Positions 45,783 through 53,964 of a stretch of 64,000 nucleotides of DNA are shown in pieces. Each line of letters begins with the position of its first letter. The stretch's first letter is position 1. Source of the stretch: Palsa-506 sp963836355 (lineage in GTDB: Bacteria; Actinomycetota; Actinomycetes; Streptosporangiales; Streptosporangiaceae). The translations under genes and the position numbers were made by a program. The stretch is taken from contig CAWIJO010000020.1 in NCBI GenBank assembly GCA_963836355.1, positions 1 through 64,000 on the forward strand, in the 5' to 3' direction. Under the pieces are notes generated by a model that made no database searches, was not told where the DNA came from, and saw nothing but the letters and a program-made list of their open reading frames with translations.

Positions 45783-46744
45783 CGGGCCGAATCCTTTCCA
45801 GCCAGGCCCTGATCACGCAGCCAGTCCCCGGCCACCCGGCGCGGGTCCCGCCCGGACAGCTCCACCTGAGCGTCGAGCGCGCGCAGCGAGCTGGTGTCAA
45901 GGCGGCCGGACACCGCGTTGAGCACGTCGACCAGGCGGGCGCCGAACCTGGCGACGAGATCGCCGCGCAGCAGCGGCGTGACGTTCTCGGCTGGCTGCAG
46001 CCCGCGATCGTCGGCCAGCACCACGAGGTGCCGCGCCGCGATGCGCGGGTCCGTGCTGAACATCAGGGCGACGTCAATATGCCGGCCCTCGATGGCCTGG
46101 AGCGTCAGCGGGCCCCCGGCGTCAAGCGGGACGAATTTCCTGAACTGCAGCCGGTAGACGCGCTTCAGCCCGGACAGGCAGTAAGCGCGCCCCGGGCATT
46201 CTGGCGGCCCGCCGAACACGAGGCGTGGCGCCACCCGGGCGAGGTCGGCAAGCGTCCGCAGGTGATAGCGGGCCGCGGTGGCCGCCGTGACGACGATCAC
46301 GTTGGCGTCCTGGGCAGCGGCCGGGTTCCCCGCCACCAGCCGCTGGCGCGCGGCCAGATCGGCAAGCGCCCGGTTGGTCGCCGCCACGTTGGAGGTCGCA
46401 GGCAGCCGGCCAAGGCTGAGGAAGTCAACCGCCGACCCGGCGTACTCCGGCACTACCTGGAGCAGGCCGCCCATCAGCGCCGGGTCGACGAGTTCGCGGC
46501 TGCCCAGATCCGGCTGGATCCGGACCGGGAAACCCTTCGCCGCCAGCGCGCCGCCGTAGATGTCGGCGAGCAGCACGCTCTCCGGGAAATTGAACGAGCC
46601 CACGGTGATTAAGGCCGCCGACCGGCCTGGCCCGGTTGCCCCGCCTGCCGGTCCCCGGCCGGCCGAAGCCGAGCAAGCCGAGCACGTCAGCACGGCCAGC
46701 ACGGCCAGTGAAACCGCGTGACGCCTGACCCACGGTGTCCGCAT
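45779..46744 (-). CDS. ProX/OpuC-like substrate-binding lipoprotein
   Basis: 321 residues from ATG 46744. A signal peptide and lipobox, VLAVLTCSACSASAG, are followed by the quaternary-amine-type binding fold: ALITVGSFNFPESVLLADIY, GGALAAKGFPVRIQPDLGSR, LVDPALMGGLLQVVPEYAGS and EGRHIDVALMFSTDPRI. This is the OsmF/ProX family that binds glycine betaine, choline or similar, but the ABC permease and ATPase that normally accompany it are not present. Its TGA overlaps the ATG of the PAP2-kinase gene (ATGA), so they are co-translated. The link hints that a ligand is handed to or sensed by the PAP2-kinase system. Confidence 0.82.
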   Translation of the reverse strand: MRTPWVRRHAVSLAVLAVLTCSACSASAGRGPAGGATGPGRSAALITVGSFNFPESVLLADIYGGALAAKGFPVRIQPDLGSRELVDPALMGGLLQVVPEYAGSAVDFLSLGRLPATSNVAATNRALADLAARQRLVAGNPAAAQDANVIVVTAATAARYHLRTLADLARVAPRLVFGGPPECPGRAYCLSGLKRVYRLQFRKFVPLDAGGPLTLQAIEGRHIDVALMFSTDPRIAARHLVVLADDRGLQPAENVTPLLRGDLVARFGARLVDVLNAVSGRLDTSSLRALDAQVELSGRDPRRVAGDWLRDQGLAGKDSAR

Positions 46745-47080
46745 CACGCCTTGTCGCCCCTCACGCCCTGAACTCGCGGACCTTGGCGACCTGGTGCCAG
46801 GGCACGCCGGTCTCGCCGGTCCTCTGCAGCAGTCACCGGCCGGCGCGGAGTGCCGTAACTCCCCGGCTCAGGCCAGCGCTGCCAGGTGCAGGCAGGCTGT
46901 GCAAGATGTGTGGATCGTGTGGAGTTCTCCTCGCCAGGCCCGCAATCGCATCAGCTGTCGATATTGCTCCAGTTTCAGGACTTAGCTGGCCACGGTCAAG
47001 GACGGCAAGAAACTGTCATCATGTGACCATGACGTCACTAAGGGCCGGCCATCGGGCTGGCGCCGGTAGCCTGGACCCTC
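46745..47080. other. Divergent intergenic region, no gene seen
   Basis: About 335 bp between the ProX-like gene (minus) and the PAP2 gene (plus). It should hold both promoters. No convincing small gene, riboswitch or palindrome was found. Confidence 0.5.
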
Positions 47081-47833
47081 ATGGATGAAGTCCGCGCCTC
47101 GACGGCCGCGCCGCGCTGGCGATCCTGGTCGCTGCTGCCCGGCGTCCCGGCCGTGGTGCTGGCCGTGCTGACGATCAACGTGCTCGCCAGCGGCCCCCTT
47201 GTCGATATTGACCAGCGGATCCATGCGGGCGTGCTGGCAAGGACGGCCACGCCCGGCTGGCAGTGGCTGACCGCGGGCAGTTTCTCCCCGGCCGCCCTGA
47301 TTATCGACGCCGCTGACCCGCGCGCCGCCGTCCCCGGGCTCCTCCTGATCGCGCTCGCCGTCAGCGCCTGGCGCCGCAGCCTGCGCCCGCTGCTCACCGC
47401 CGCCATCGCCGTGGTCCTGCTGGTGGCAACCGTCATCCCGGCGAAGAAGGCGATCGGCCGGCTGGCGCCCGGCCAGTTCCGCCCCGGCGGGTTGGGCGCG
47501 TTCCCCTCCGGCCACACCACCAGCGCGACGGTGTGCTGGATCCTGGCCGCGCTGCTGGTCGCGCCGCTGCTGCCGGCCGCGGTCCGCCGGGCCGGCCGGG
47601 TCGCCCTGCCGCTCTGGTGCCTGCTTGTCGGCGCCGCGCTGGTGTGGGCCAACTACCACTGGCTGACCGACGTCATCGCCGGCTGGGCGCTAGCGGCGAT
47701 CATCTTGCAGGCGACGCTGTGGCTGGCCAGCCTGGCGGGCCGGCTCCCCGGCGCCGGCCCGCCGGTTCCCGGCGCCGGCGCTGGTGCGGACACCGTGCCC
47801 GGTGGCCGGCCGGCGGCTCGCACTCCGGGCTGA
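47081..47833 (+). CDS. PAP2-family membrane phosphatase
   Basis: 250 residues with five to six helices. The catalytic boxes are PAKKAIGRLAPGQFRPG, LGAFPSGHTTSATVCWIL and ANYHWLTDVIAGWALAA; the Ser-Arg of box 3 is replaced (VWANYHWLTD), so activity may be modified. The first loop holds VDIDQRIHAGVLARTATPGW. The last 35 residues are Gly/Pro/Ala repeats (GAGPPVPGAGAGADTVPGG). It is divergent to the ProX-PAP2 operon and is the third PAP2 domain within 5 kb. Possible substrates are undecaprenyl pyrophosphate or phosphatidic-acid lipids. Confidence 0.82.
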   Translation: MDEVRASTAAPRWRSWSLLPGVPAVVLAVLTINVLASGPLVDIDQRIHAGVLARTATPGWQWLTAGSFSPAALIIDAADPRAAVPGLLLIALAVSAWRRSLRPLLTAAIAVVLLVATVIPAKKAIGRLAPGQFRPGGLGAFPSGHTTSATVCWILAALLVAPLLPAAVRRAGRVALPLWCLLVGAALVWANYHWLTDVIAGWALAAIILQATLWLASLAGRLPGAGPPVPGAGAGADTVPGGRPAARTPG

Positions 47834-47889
47834 GTCCGCCCGCTCTGGCCGCCGCGCCGGGCGCTACGCTCGGTCTCCGGGAGGACGAG

Positions 47890-48987
47890 ATGACGCGGAT
47901 CGGCGGGCTGTACGGACCTGACGCGACGTTCCTCGGGGTGCCGGCCGCGGACCTCGCGGACCCGGCGTCCTGGGCAGGCACCGACATCATGATCATCGGG
48001 GCGCCGTTCGACGGCGGGACGTCGCACCGGCCGGGGGCCAGGTTCGGCCCGCAGGCGATCCGCTTCACCGATTACCTGCCGCACGACGGATCCCGGCCGC
48101 ACCTCGCGCTCGGCGTCGACCCGCTGCAGGAACTGCGCGTGGCCGACGCCGGTGACGTGGAGATGCCGTCGGGTGACACCGAGGTGTCGCTGCGCCGGCT
48201 GGAGGCTGCCGTGCACCGGGCCTGCCATGGCGGCGCGATCCCGGTGATCCTGGGCGGTGACCACACGGTCACCTTTCCCGACGCGACCGGGGTGGCCCGG
48301 CACGTCGGCTGGGGGCGGCTGTCGATGATCCATTTCGATGCGCACGCGGATACCGGAGACACCCAGTTCGGCTCGCTGTACGGGCACGGCACGCCGATGC
48401 GCAGGCTGATCGAGTCCGGCGCGGTGCGGGGTGACCGGTTCCTGCAGATCGGGCTGCGCGGCTACTGGCCGGGGCCGGAGACGCTGGACTGGATGGCCGG
48501 CCGCGGGATGCGCAGCTACGAGATGTCCGAGGTGGTGGCGCGCGGCCTGGATGAGTGCCTGACCGAGGCGTTCGCCATCGCCACCGATGAGTGCGACGGG
48601 GTGTTCCTGTCGGTGGACGTCGACGTCGTCGACCCTGGCATGGCGCCGGGGACGGGCACCCCGGAGCCGGGCGGGCTGACCGGCCGCCAGTTACTCGATG
48701 CGGTGCGGCGGATCGCGATGGAGCTGCCGGTGGCCGGGGTCGACGTGGTGGAGGTGGCGCCGCCGTACGACCACGCGGAGATCACCGCGTTCCTCGCCAA
48801 CCGGGTGGTGCTCGAGGCGCTGTCCGGGATCGCCTGGGGCGCCGCCGGGCGGAGATGCCGGGGCGGCCGAAGCCGGCCCGGATGGCGGGGCCGGCCGGAT
48901 GGCGGGGCCGCAGACGTCGGCGGCGCCGCGGTGCGGCAGCCGGCGGCGCCGTTGCTTGAGGGCCGCCGGCCTGCGGACGGAGGCTAG
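47890..48987 (+). CDS. Agmatinase/arginase-family ureohydrolase
   Basis: 365 residues from ATG 47890. The manganese ligands are present: IPVILGGDHTVTFPD, SMIHFDAHADTGDTQFGSL and GVFLSVDVDVVDPGMAPGTG. ADIMIIGAPFDGGTSHRPGA and VEVAPPYDHAEITAFLANR are the usual agmatinase-type strands. Ureohydrolases remove urea from guanidino compounds; the substrate here (agmatine, guanidinobutyrate or other) cannot be fixed. After residue 315 the sequence turns into a low-complexity basic tail (RRCRGGRSRPGWRGRPDGG) that is not part of the family, perhaps read-through after a lost stop. A link to the polyamine genes 6 kb away is possible. Confidence 0.9.
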   Translation: MTRIGGLYGPDATFLGVPAADLADPASWAGTDIMIIGAPFDGGTSHRPGARFGPQAIRFTDYLPHDGSRPHLALGVDPLQELRVADAGDVEMPSGDTEVSLRRLEAAVHRACHGGAIPVILGGDHTVTFPDATGVARHVGWGRLSMIHFDAHADTGDTQFGSLYGHGTPMRRLIESGAVRGDRFLQIGLRGYWPGPETLDWMAGRGMRSYEMSEVVARGLDECLTEAFAIATDECDGVFLSVDVDVVDPGMAPGTGTPEPGGLTGRQLLDAVRRIAMELPVAGVDVVEVAPPYDHAEITAFLANRVVLEALSGIAWGAAGRRCRGGRSRPGWRGRPDGGAADVGGAAVRQPAAPLLEGRRPADGG

Positions 48988-49009
48988 CATTTGGTGCGGC
49001 ACTGGCAGG

Positions 49010-49624
49010 ATGGCTGACATGTCAGTCCGTCCCGCGCGGGCGCTGCGTCCCGACTACCCGGTCCGCAGCGAACGGCTGCTGCTGCGCCCGCTGACGGCAG
49101 GCGACGCGGACGCGCTGCTCGCCTACCGCGGTCGTGCGGACGTCTGCCGTTACGTGCCGTTCGAGCCGATGAGCCGCGAGGACATCACCCGGCGGATCGC
49201 GGCGCAGTGGGCGCGCACTGAGCTCACCGATGAGGGGCAGGCACTGACGCTCGGCGCCGAGGTGAGCCAGACCGGCGAGCTGGCCGGTGACGTCATGCTG
49301 TTCTGGCACAGCCGAGCGCACGCCGGCGGAGAACTCGGCTATGTCTTCAATCCCGATCTCGGCGGCCACGGCTACGCCACCGAGGCGGCGGACGCCATCT
49401 TGCGGCTCGGCTTCGATGGGCTCGGCCTGCACCGCATCATCGCGCGGATCGACGAGCGCAACGAGCCGTCGGCGCGGCTGGCCCGACGGCTGGGCATGCG
49501 GCAGGAAGCCCGGCTGGTCTCCAACGAGTTCTTCAAGGGCGAGTGGAGCACAGAGCTTGACTTCGCGATACTCGCCGGCGATTGGCACTCGAGCCGGACG
49601 GCTCGGCTGGTAGCCGGGCATTAA
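49010..49624 (+). CDS. GNAT-family N-acetyltransferase
   Basis: 204 residues. The RimJ/RimL-type GNAT fold shows as VRSERLLLRPLTAGDADALL, YRGRADVCRYVPFEPMSRED, GELAGDVMLFWHSRAHAGGE, GYVFNPDLGGHGYATEAADA (the acetyl-CoA loop) and LGLHRIIARIDERNEPSARL. Such enzymes acetylate protein N-termini, antibiotics or amino sugars. ATG 49010 and 49019 are both possible starts. The gene follows the ureohydrolase by 22 bp and may share its transcript. Cytoplasmic. Confidence 0.88.
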   Translation: MADMSVRPARALRPDYPVRSERLLLRPLTAGDADALLAYRGRADVCRYVPFEPMSREDITRRIAAQWARTELTDEGQALTLGAEVSQTGELAGDVMLFWHSRAHAGGELGYVFNPDLGGHGYATEAADAILRLGFDGLGLHRIIARIDERNEPSARLARRLGMRQEARLVSNEFFKGEWSTELDFAILAGDWHSSRTARLVAGH

Positions 49625-49903
49625 AGCCAGGCGCGGGAGACGACAGGCATGGCTGACTCAAGGAAAAGATGGGATACCGACCGCCGGTTCGCTGGGCCTG
49701 CCGACGCCGACGCCGACGCATTCGCCCCGGCCATCGCGCCGGGCCCGCAGCGGTAAGCGCCCGACCGCAACCGCCGGCCCGGAGCGGGCCAGGTCAATTA
49801 ACGGCCGATTACGTGGCGCGGATACGTGTTTCTCCCGATGTGCTGCCTCGGCTGGCCGGCCGACGATGGCGGGCAACCACATACCCGGCACGAGGAGCAT
49901 GGC

Positions 49904-50500
49904 ATGGGAACAGGCAGGGAACAGGCAACCGCATCCTTGCTGGACATCGCGCGCGAGCGTGTCCCGGGCGCATCTCTCACAGTCGGTGACCTCGAGGAGC
50001 CGCTGCCCTACGACGAGGCTGCCTTCGACGTGGTGACCTCGTTCAACTCGGTGCAGTACGCCGCGGATCCCGTCTCAGTCGTCAAGGGCATGAGCCATGT
50101 GACCAGACCCGGCGGGCTCATCAGCCTGCTGGTGTGGGGTCCGCCGGAGCAGTGCCAGAGCGCCGTATTGTTCTCCGAGCTCGGCCCGCTGATGCCGCCC
50201 GCACCTCCCGCCGCACCGGGAGCCGTCGCCTGGAGCGAGGAGGGAAAGCTCGAGGATCTTGCCGCGCAGGCGGGCCTTACCCCGGTCACCGTCGCGGACG
50301 TGCCCAACCCGCTGGTGTATCCCGACCTCGCGACAGCGGTCCGCACTCAGCTCAGCTCTGGGCCGGCCCGCACGGCCATCGAGCGCTCCGGCCTTCCTGC
50401 CGTCCGTGGTGCGCTGACCCGCGCATTCGCCGGCAGCCGGAAGCCCGACGCGACCTACCGGCAAGAGAACATCTTCCGCTATCTCGTCGCCCAGGTCTGA
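49904..50500 (+). pseudogene. Class I methyltransferase lacking the SAM-binding motif I
   Basis: The open frame (about 199 residues from ATG 49904) starts MGTGREQATASLLDIARERV, then PGASLTVGDLEEPLPYDEAA, FDVVTSFNSVQYAADPVSVV, GGLISLLVWGPPEQCQSAVL and so on to the end ENIFRYLVAQV. The second half of a class I methyltransferase (motifs II-IV and the lid) is complete, but the motif I strand (vLDvGCGtG) and the first helices are missing upstream. The short MGTGREQATA may be a remnant of it. With no cofactor loop it is probably inactive. A hairpin (50527-50561) follows. Confidence 0.6.
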
Positions 50501-50526
50501 CCGGCCGCCAGGCCGACCTGAATCGT

Positions 50527-50561
50527 CAGCACCAGATCGCGCTGGACGCGATCTGGTGCTG
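50527..50561 (+). terminator. Strong hairpin after the methyltransferase fragment
   Basis: A perfect 15-bp stem (CAGCACCAGATCGCG and its complement) with a 5-nt loop CTGGA at 50542-50546. No T run follows. It is well placed to end the methyltransferase transcript. Confidence 0.65.
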
Positions 50562-50704
50562 GGCGCCGACCAGCCGCTGCCTGCTCATCTTGTGGAACTG
50601 AGTTGACCGCGCGCTCATCACGATCAGGAAATCGCCTGAGCTACTTTGATAGGCTCTCCGCCCTTCGGCATCGTAAAATATCGAGGCGATCTATACTTCT
50701 GGCC

Positions 50705-51782
50705 ATGCTGGACGTGACGAGGCTCCGGGTTCTCGTCGCGGTGGCCAGGCACGGCTCGGTGACCGCGGCAGCGCGGGCGCTCAACTACGCCCAGCCGTCC
50801 GTCAGCCACCACATCGCCCGGCTGGAGGCCGAGACCGGCGCGAGGCTGCTGCAGCGGGCCGGGCGTGGCGTCCGGCTGACCGACGCCGGGCCGGCTGCTC
50901 GCCGAGCGGGCGGCGGAGATACTCGGGCGACTCGACGCAGCCGAGAACGAACTCGCCGCGCACGTCGGGCTGCGCCAGGGCCGGGTACGACTGGCCGCCT
51001 TCCCGTCGGCTCTCGCCACGATCGTGCCGGCCGCCGCAGCCTGCCTGGAGGCCGAAAGCCCGGGCATGGACCTGATGCTCACCGAGGCCGAGCCGCCCGA
51101 GGCGCTGCGCATGCTGCGGGCGGGCTACGTCGACGTCGCCCTGGTCTTCCAGCACTACCAGCAGGCCGCCGACCCGGGTCCGCCGGGCGGCGGCGACGAC
51201 GGCGCGCGCGGCACGCTACTGCTCGACGAGCCGGTGCACCTGGTAACGGCCGCGGCCAAGCCAGGCGGCGTGGCTGAGCAGGCAGCTGAGCAGGCGGCAT
51301 TGCTGAGCCAGCCGAAACGGCCAAGCAGCAGCGGCGAGAGACTGGCCGCCTACGCCGGCCGACGATGGATCGCCGGCTGCGAACGGTGCCGCGGCTACCT
51401 GCTCCGCGAGTGCGCGCTGGCGGGCTTTACCCCCAAGATCGCGTTCACCACGGACGACTACATCGCCGTGCAGGCGTTGGTCGCGGCCGGGCTCGGGGTC
51501 GCCACGCTACCCGACCTCGCCCTGCGCTCGGCCCGCCACCCGGGCATTGTCACGGCGCCGATCAGGGGCGCGCGCCGGCACGTGTTCGCGATCACCTACG
51601 GCGAGCCGCCCGACCCGACAGCCACGGCAAGGCTGCTCGACGTACTGCGGCGGGCCGCCAGGCCCGACGGCGCCGCCAGGCCCGACGGCGCCGCCGCGCC
51701 CGGCATGGACAGCCCAGCAGGCATGGCCAGCACAGCAGCCACGGCCATGTCCGGCGGCGGGAGCCAGCCGGGCAGCGGCTGA
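50705..51782 (+). pseudogene. LysR-family transcriptional regulator with one frameshift
   Basis: From ATG 50705 the helix-turn-helix reads MLDVTRLRVLVAVARHGSVT, ARALNYAQPSVSHHIARLEA and RLLQRAGRGVRLTDAG. An extra G in a GGG at about 50894 then shifts the frame. In the next frame it continues RLLAERAAEILGRLDAAENE, LRQGRVRLAAFPSALATIVP, VDVALVFQHY, YIAVQALVAAGLGVATLPDL and GARRHVFAITYGE. The total of about 358 residues suits LysR. The C-terminus carries a tandem repeat (ARPDGA) and a low-complexity tail. Both domains are otherwise whole, so the shift could be a sequencing error. The regulated gene is not evident. Confidence 0.78.
51654..51689. repeat. Tandem 18-bp repeat in the LysR 3' end
   Basis: GCCGCCAGGCCCGACGGC is repeated exactly at 51654-51671 and 51672-51689, coding for two ARPDGA-type units. 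A slippage product in a low-complexity tail. Confidence 0.85.
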
Positions 51783-51817
51783 ATGCCGCCGGGTCAGATG
51801 GTACGACCGCGGGTTTC

Positions 51818-52640
51818 CTAGCAGTACGGATTACGCAACCGTCTCCGCAGCAGCTTGCCGCTAGGGTCTCTTGGCATCTCCGCAATGAAGTCGACCGTCT
51901 TCGGCCATTTCATCCTGGCCAGCCGCCCGTCCAGCGAGCTGAGAATCTCCGCGGCGAGCTCCGCGTGCCGACCGTGCCAGGCCGGGCCAGCCAGTCCTGC
52001 GGGGTCGCGATGGTGCCGCCGCCCTCAGTCGCCGCGTAGTACTCATAGACCCGCGGCCCCCACCATTCGAGCATCGCCTGCTTGATCCCCACCGGGCACG
52101 GCGCGGCGGCGTGAATCAGCCATCGCATCGATGACAGGTCATAGTTGCTGCGGGTGGCCGGCGGCAGCGACAGCATCCGCTTGAATTGCGTGGGCACCAT
52201 ATGCGTGTTGGTCACCCGGTAGCGCTCGACCAGCGCCAGCGCCTCTTCCGCGTCCCATCCGTCCATGCAGACGAGCGTGTGCCCGAGATGGAGGGCACCG
52301 GCGCCGAAGACGGTGACGGCCGTGTGGTAGTTCGGCGAGGTGATCAGGTGCACGTTCTGCGGCCCGGCCGTGATCCCGAAGAGCTGTAGCAGCAGTGACG
52401 CCACTTCCGCGGCTTCGTCGGGGTCCAGGCGGCCAGGTACAGCTCAACCGGCGCGGCCCCGTTCGGCAGGACGGCGGCGATGCCATCGCCGGTCCGCAGC
52501 CCGCGGGCACGCAGCCCGTGGGTGATCTTGTTGACATCGGCCAGCAGGTCGCCCGCGGCGTGGCTGGTGCCGTCCGCCTCGATTACTGCGGTCCAGCCGG
52601 GATTGTGCTGCGCGCGGCGCCAGAACCCGAGCGAGCTCAT
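51818..52640 (-). pseudogene. Acyl-CoA synthetase (AMP-binding), internally deleted
   Basis: From ATG 52640 the frame reads MSSLGFWRRAQHNPGWTAVI, GLRTGDGIAAVLPNGAAPVE and LYLAAW, the usual N-terminus. It then jumps near 52435 to another frame, SLLLQLFGITAGPQNVHLIT, TLVCMDGWDAEEALALVERY, VPTQFKRMLSLPPATRSNYD and YEYYAATEGGGTIATPQDWL (the adenylate motif). Near 51985 it jumps again to ELAAEILSSLDGRLARMKWP and IAEMPRDPSGKLLRRRLRNP, holding the C-terminal catalytic Lys, with TAG at 51818. About 270 of some 500 residues remain. The P-loop TSG-x-TG region was removed by the first deletion. It cannot work. It faces the DUF3068 gene in the same direction. Confidence 0.75.
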
Positions 52641-52669
52641 CGCGTACCTCCCTGCCGCCCGGCCGCTGG

Positions 52670-53633
52670 TTATAGCGCGGTATCCGCCATCGCGTACTGC
52701 TGGGCCGCCGGGGCGTCTCCATCCTTGCGGCGCCACAGCGCGAGCCAGCCGCCCGCGGCAAGGAACACGACGCCTGCGAGCCCGAGCCCGAGCGGGACGG
52801 TGAAGGTGATCGCCTGGATGCCCGGCTCGCCGGTCGCGCTGCGACCGGACCAAGCTAAGTACGCTGCGCGGGGTCATCGCCAGGTCGCCCTTGAACAGCA
52901 CGAGACGCTGGACGCCGCGGCTGTCCCGCAGCGTCAGTTTCTGGTTCTCGTTGATATCCACCACGGTGCCGGTCACCGGATCCACCCAGTAGGTGTTGGT
53001 CGCCTGGTAGTACTCGTCCAGCGACACCGTGGGCTGGCCATGCAGGCCGACCAGCGACCCTGGCAGCTTCTGTTCGCTGAATTTCTGCGCCGGGACCTGC
53101 TCGACGAACCGGTCGGCGCGCAGCCCGTCGATGTCGACCTGGCCGGCGAACTGAGCCTGCATAGGCTTAAGCAGCGTCGTATCGAAGATCTGGTACGACT
53201 GCTGCTTGGTGCCGATCGGCCAGGTCAACGCCAGGCCGCTCTGGCGGCCGGTGTACTTATTGACGGCCTCGCCGCAGCAGTCGGCCAGCGCCCCGCTGCG
53301 GCGGTCGAACGCCGACCGCTGGGTCAGCGTCCGGTAGGCCACGCCATGCGTCGCGTCGTAGCTGTAGCTGAACAGCGCCCACACGGCGCGAGATGACGTG
53401 CCGGCCGCGACGTCGCCCTCGATCGTCCTGGTTACCCGCATGTCCACGCCCGTCACGTCTTTCAGCAGGGCAGGGCTGAAATAAGTCACGTTGCGGCCGC
53501 TCATCGTCGTGACCTGGTACTCGTTCAGCGCGAACTTCACCACCTGGCCAGCCACGTAAAAGCGCAGCGCCAGCCCGGAGACCAGCAGGAACGCGCCGAG
53601 CCCGGCTGCGACTAGACCGACAGCGCGGCGCAT
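52670..53633 (-). pseudogene. DUF3068 family protein with a late frameshift
   Basis: From ATG 53633 the protein reads MRRAVGLVAAGLGAFLLVSG (first membrane helix), ALNEYQVTTMSGRNVTYFSP, MRVTRTIEGDVAAGTSSRAV, GQVDIDGLRADRFVEQVPAQ and YYQATNTYWVDPVTGTVVDI up to MTPRSVLSLVRSQR. A one-base shift near 52840 follows, and the last helix appears in another frame as TGEPGIQAITFTVPLGLGLA, GVVFLAAGGWLALWRR and a TAA at 52670. DUF3068 proteins (PorA-like) of actinobacteria have an outer beta domain between two helices. The frameshift removes the second membrane helix. The small DUF2613-like gene starts 141 bp upstream and ends 4 bp before this start. Confidence 0.7.
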
Positions 53634-53636
53634 CAG

Positions 53637-53774
53637 TCAGCCCGTCCCGTAGTTGTACAGCGGCGCATTGGCCGGCGTGCTGCTGGCGGACCCGGCAAGG
53701 TAGGCGGCGGTCAGCAGGCTGCCCCCGATGGCGAGGACGGCGCCGATGACGATGGCGATGAGCAGGCGGGTCAC
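53637..53774 (-). CDS. Small DUF2613-like membrane protein
   Basis: 45 residues from GTG 53774, preceded by GAGGATCCT. One membrane helix (LLIAIVIGAVLAIGGSLLTA) is followed by a short outer tail, GSASSTPANAPLYNYGTG. The LYNYG end is what I recall from DUF2613 proteins. The function is unknown. Its stop is just before the DUF3068 start, so the two are likely co-transcribed and may form a membrane pair. Confidence 0.6.
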   Translation of the reverse strand: MTRLLIAIVIGAVLAIGGSLLTAAYLAGSASSTPANAPLYNYGTG

Positions 53775-53928
53775 AGGATCCTCTTTCCCCGGGGCCTCGG
53801 CCCAGCGTAGAACGCGCATCGGACACGGGCCAGGAGAATAGCCGAAAACCAATAATCCGGACTTCTATCGCAACAGGGCTGGTGAGGCCGACCACCTCTT
53901 CCTTGCCAGCTGCACTGGCCGCGACTTA

Positions 53929-53944
53929 GACTGAACATTCAGTC
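53929..53944 (+). promoter_or_regulatory. TetR-type operator upstream of the aminotransferase
   Basis: GACTGAACATTCAGTC has 7-bp perfect arms around CA, flanked TTA on the left and AATC on the right. It differs by one base from the perfect palindrome at 62114-62129 between tetR and the oxidoreductase. It ends 20 nt before the aminotransferase ATG, so a bound repressor would cover the promoter or start. Binding by the TetR at 61366 is inferred from the match. Confidence 0.75.
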
Positions 53945-53964
53945 AATCGCGTCAGGAGTACGCA

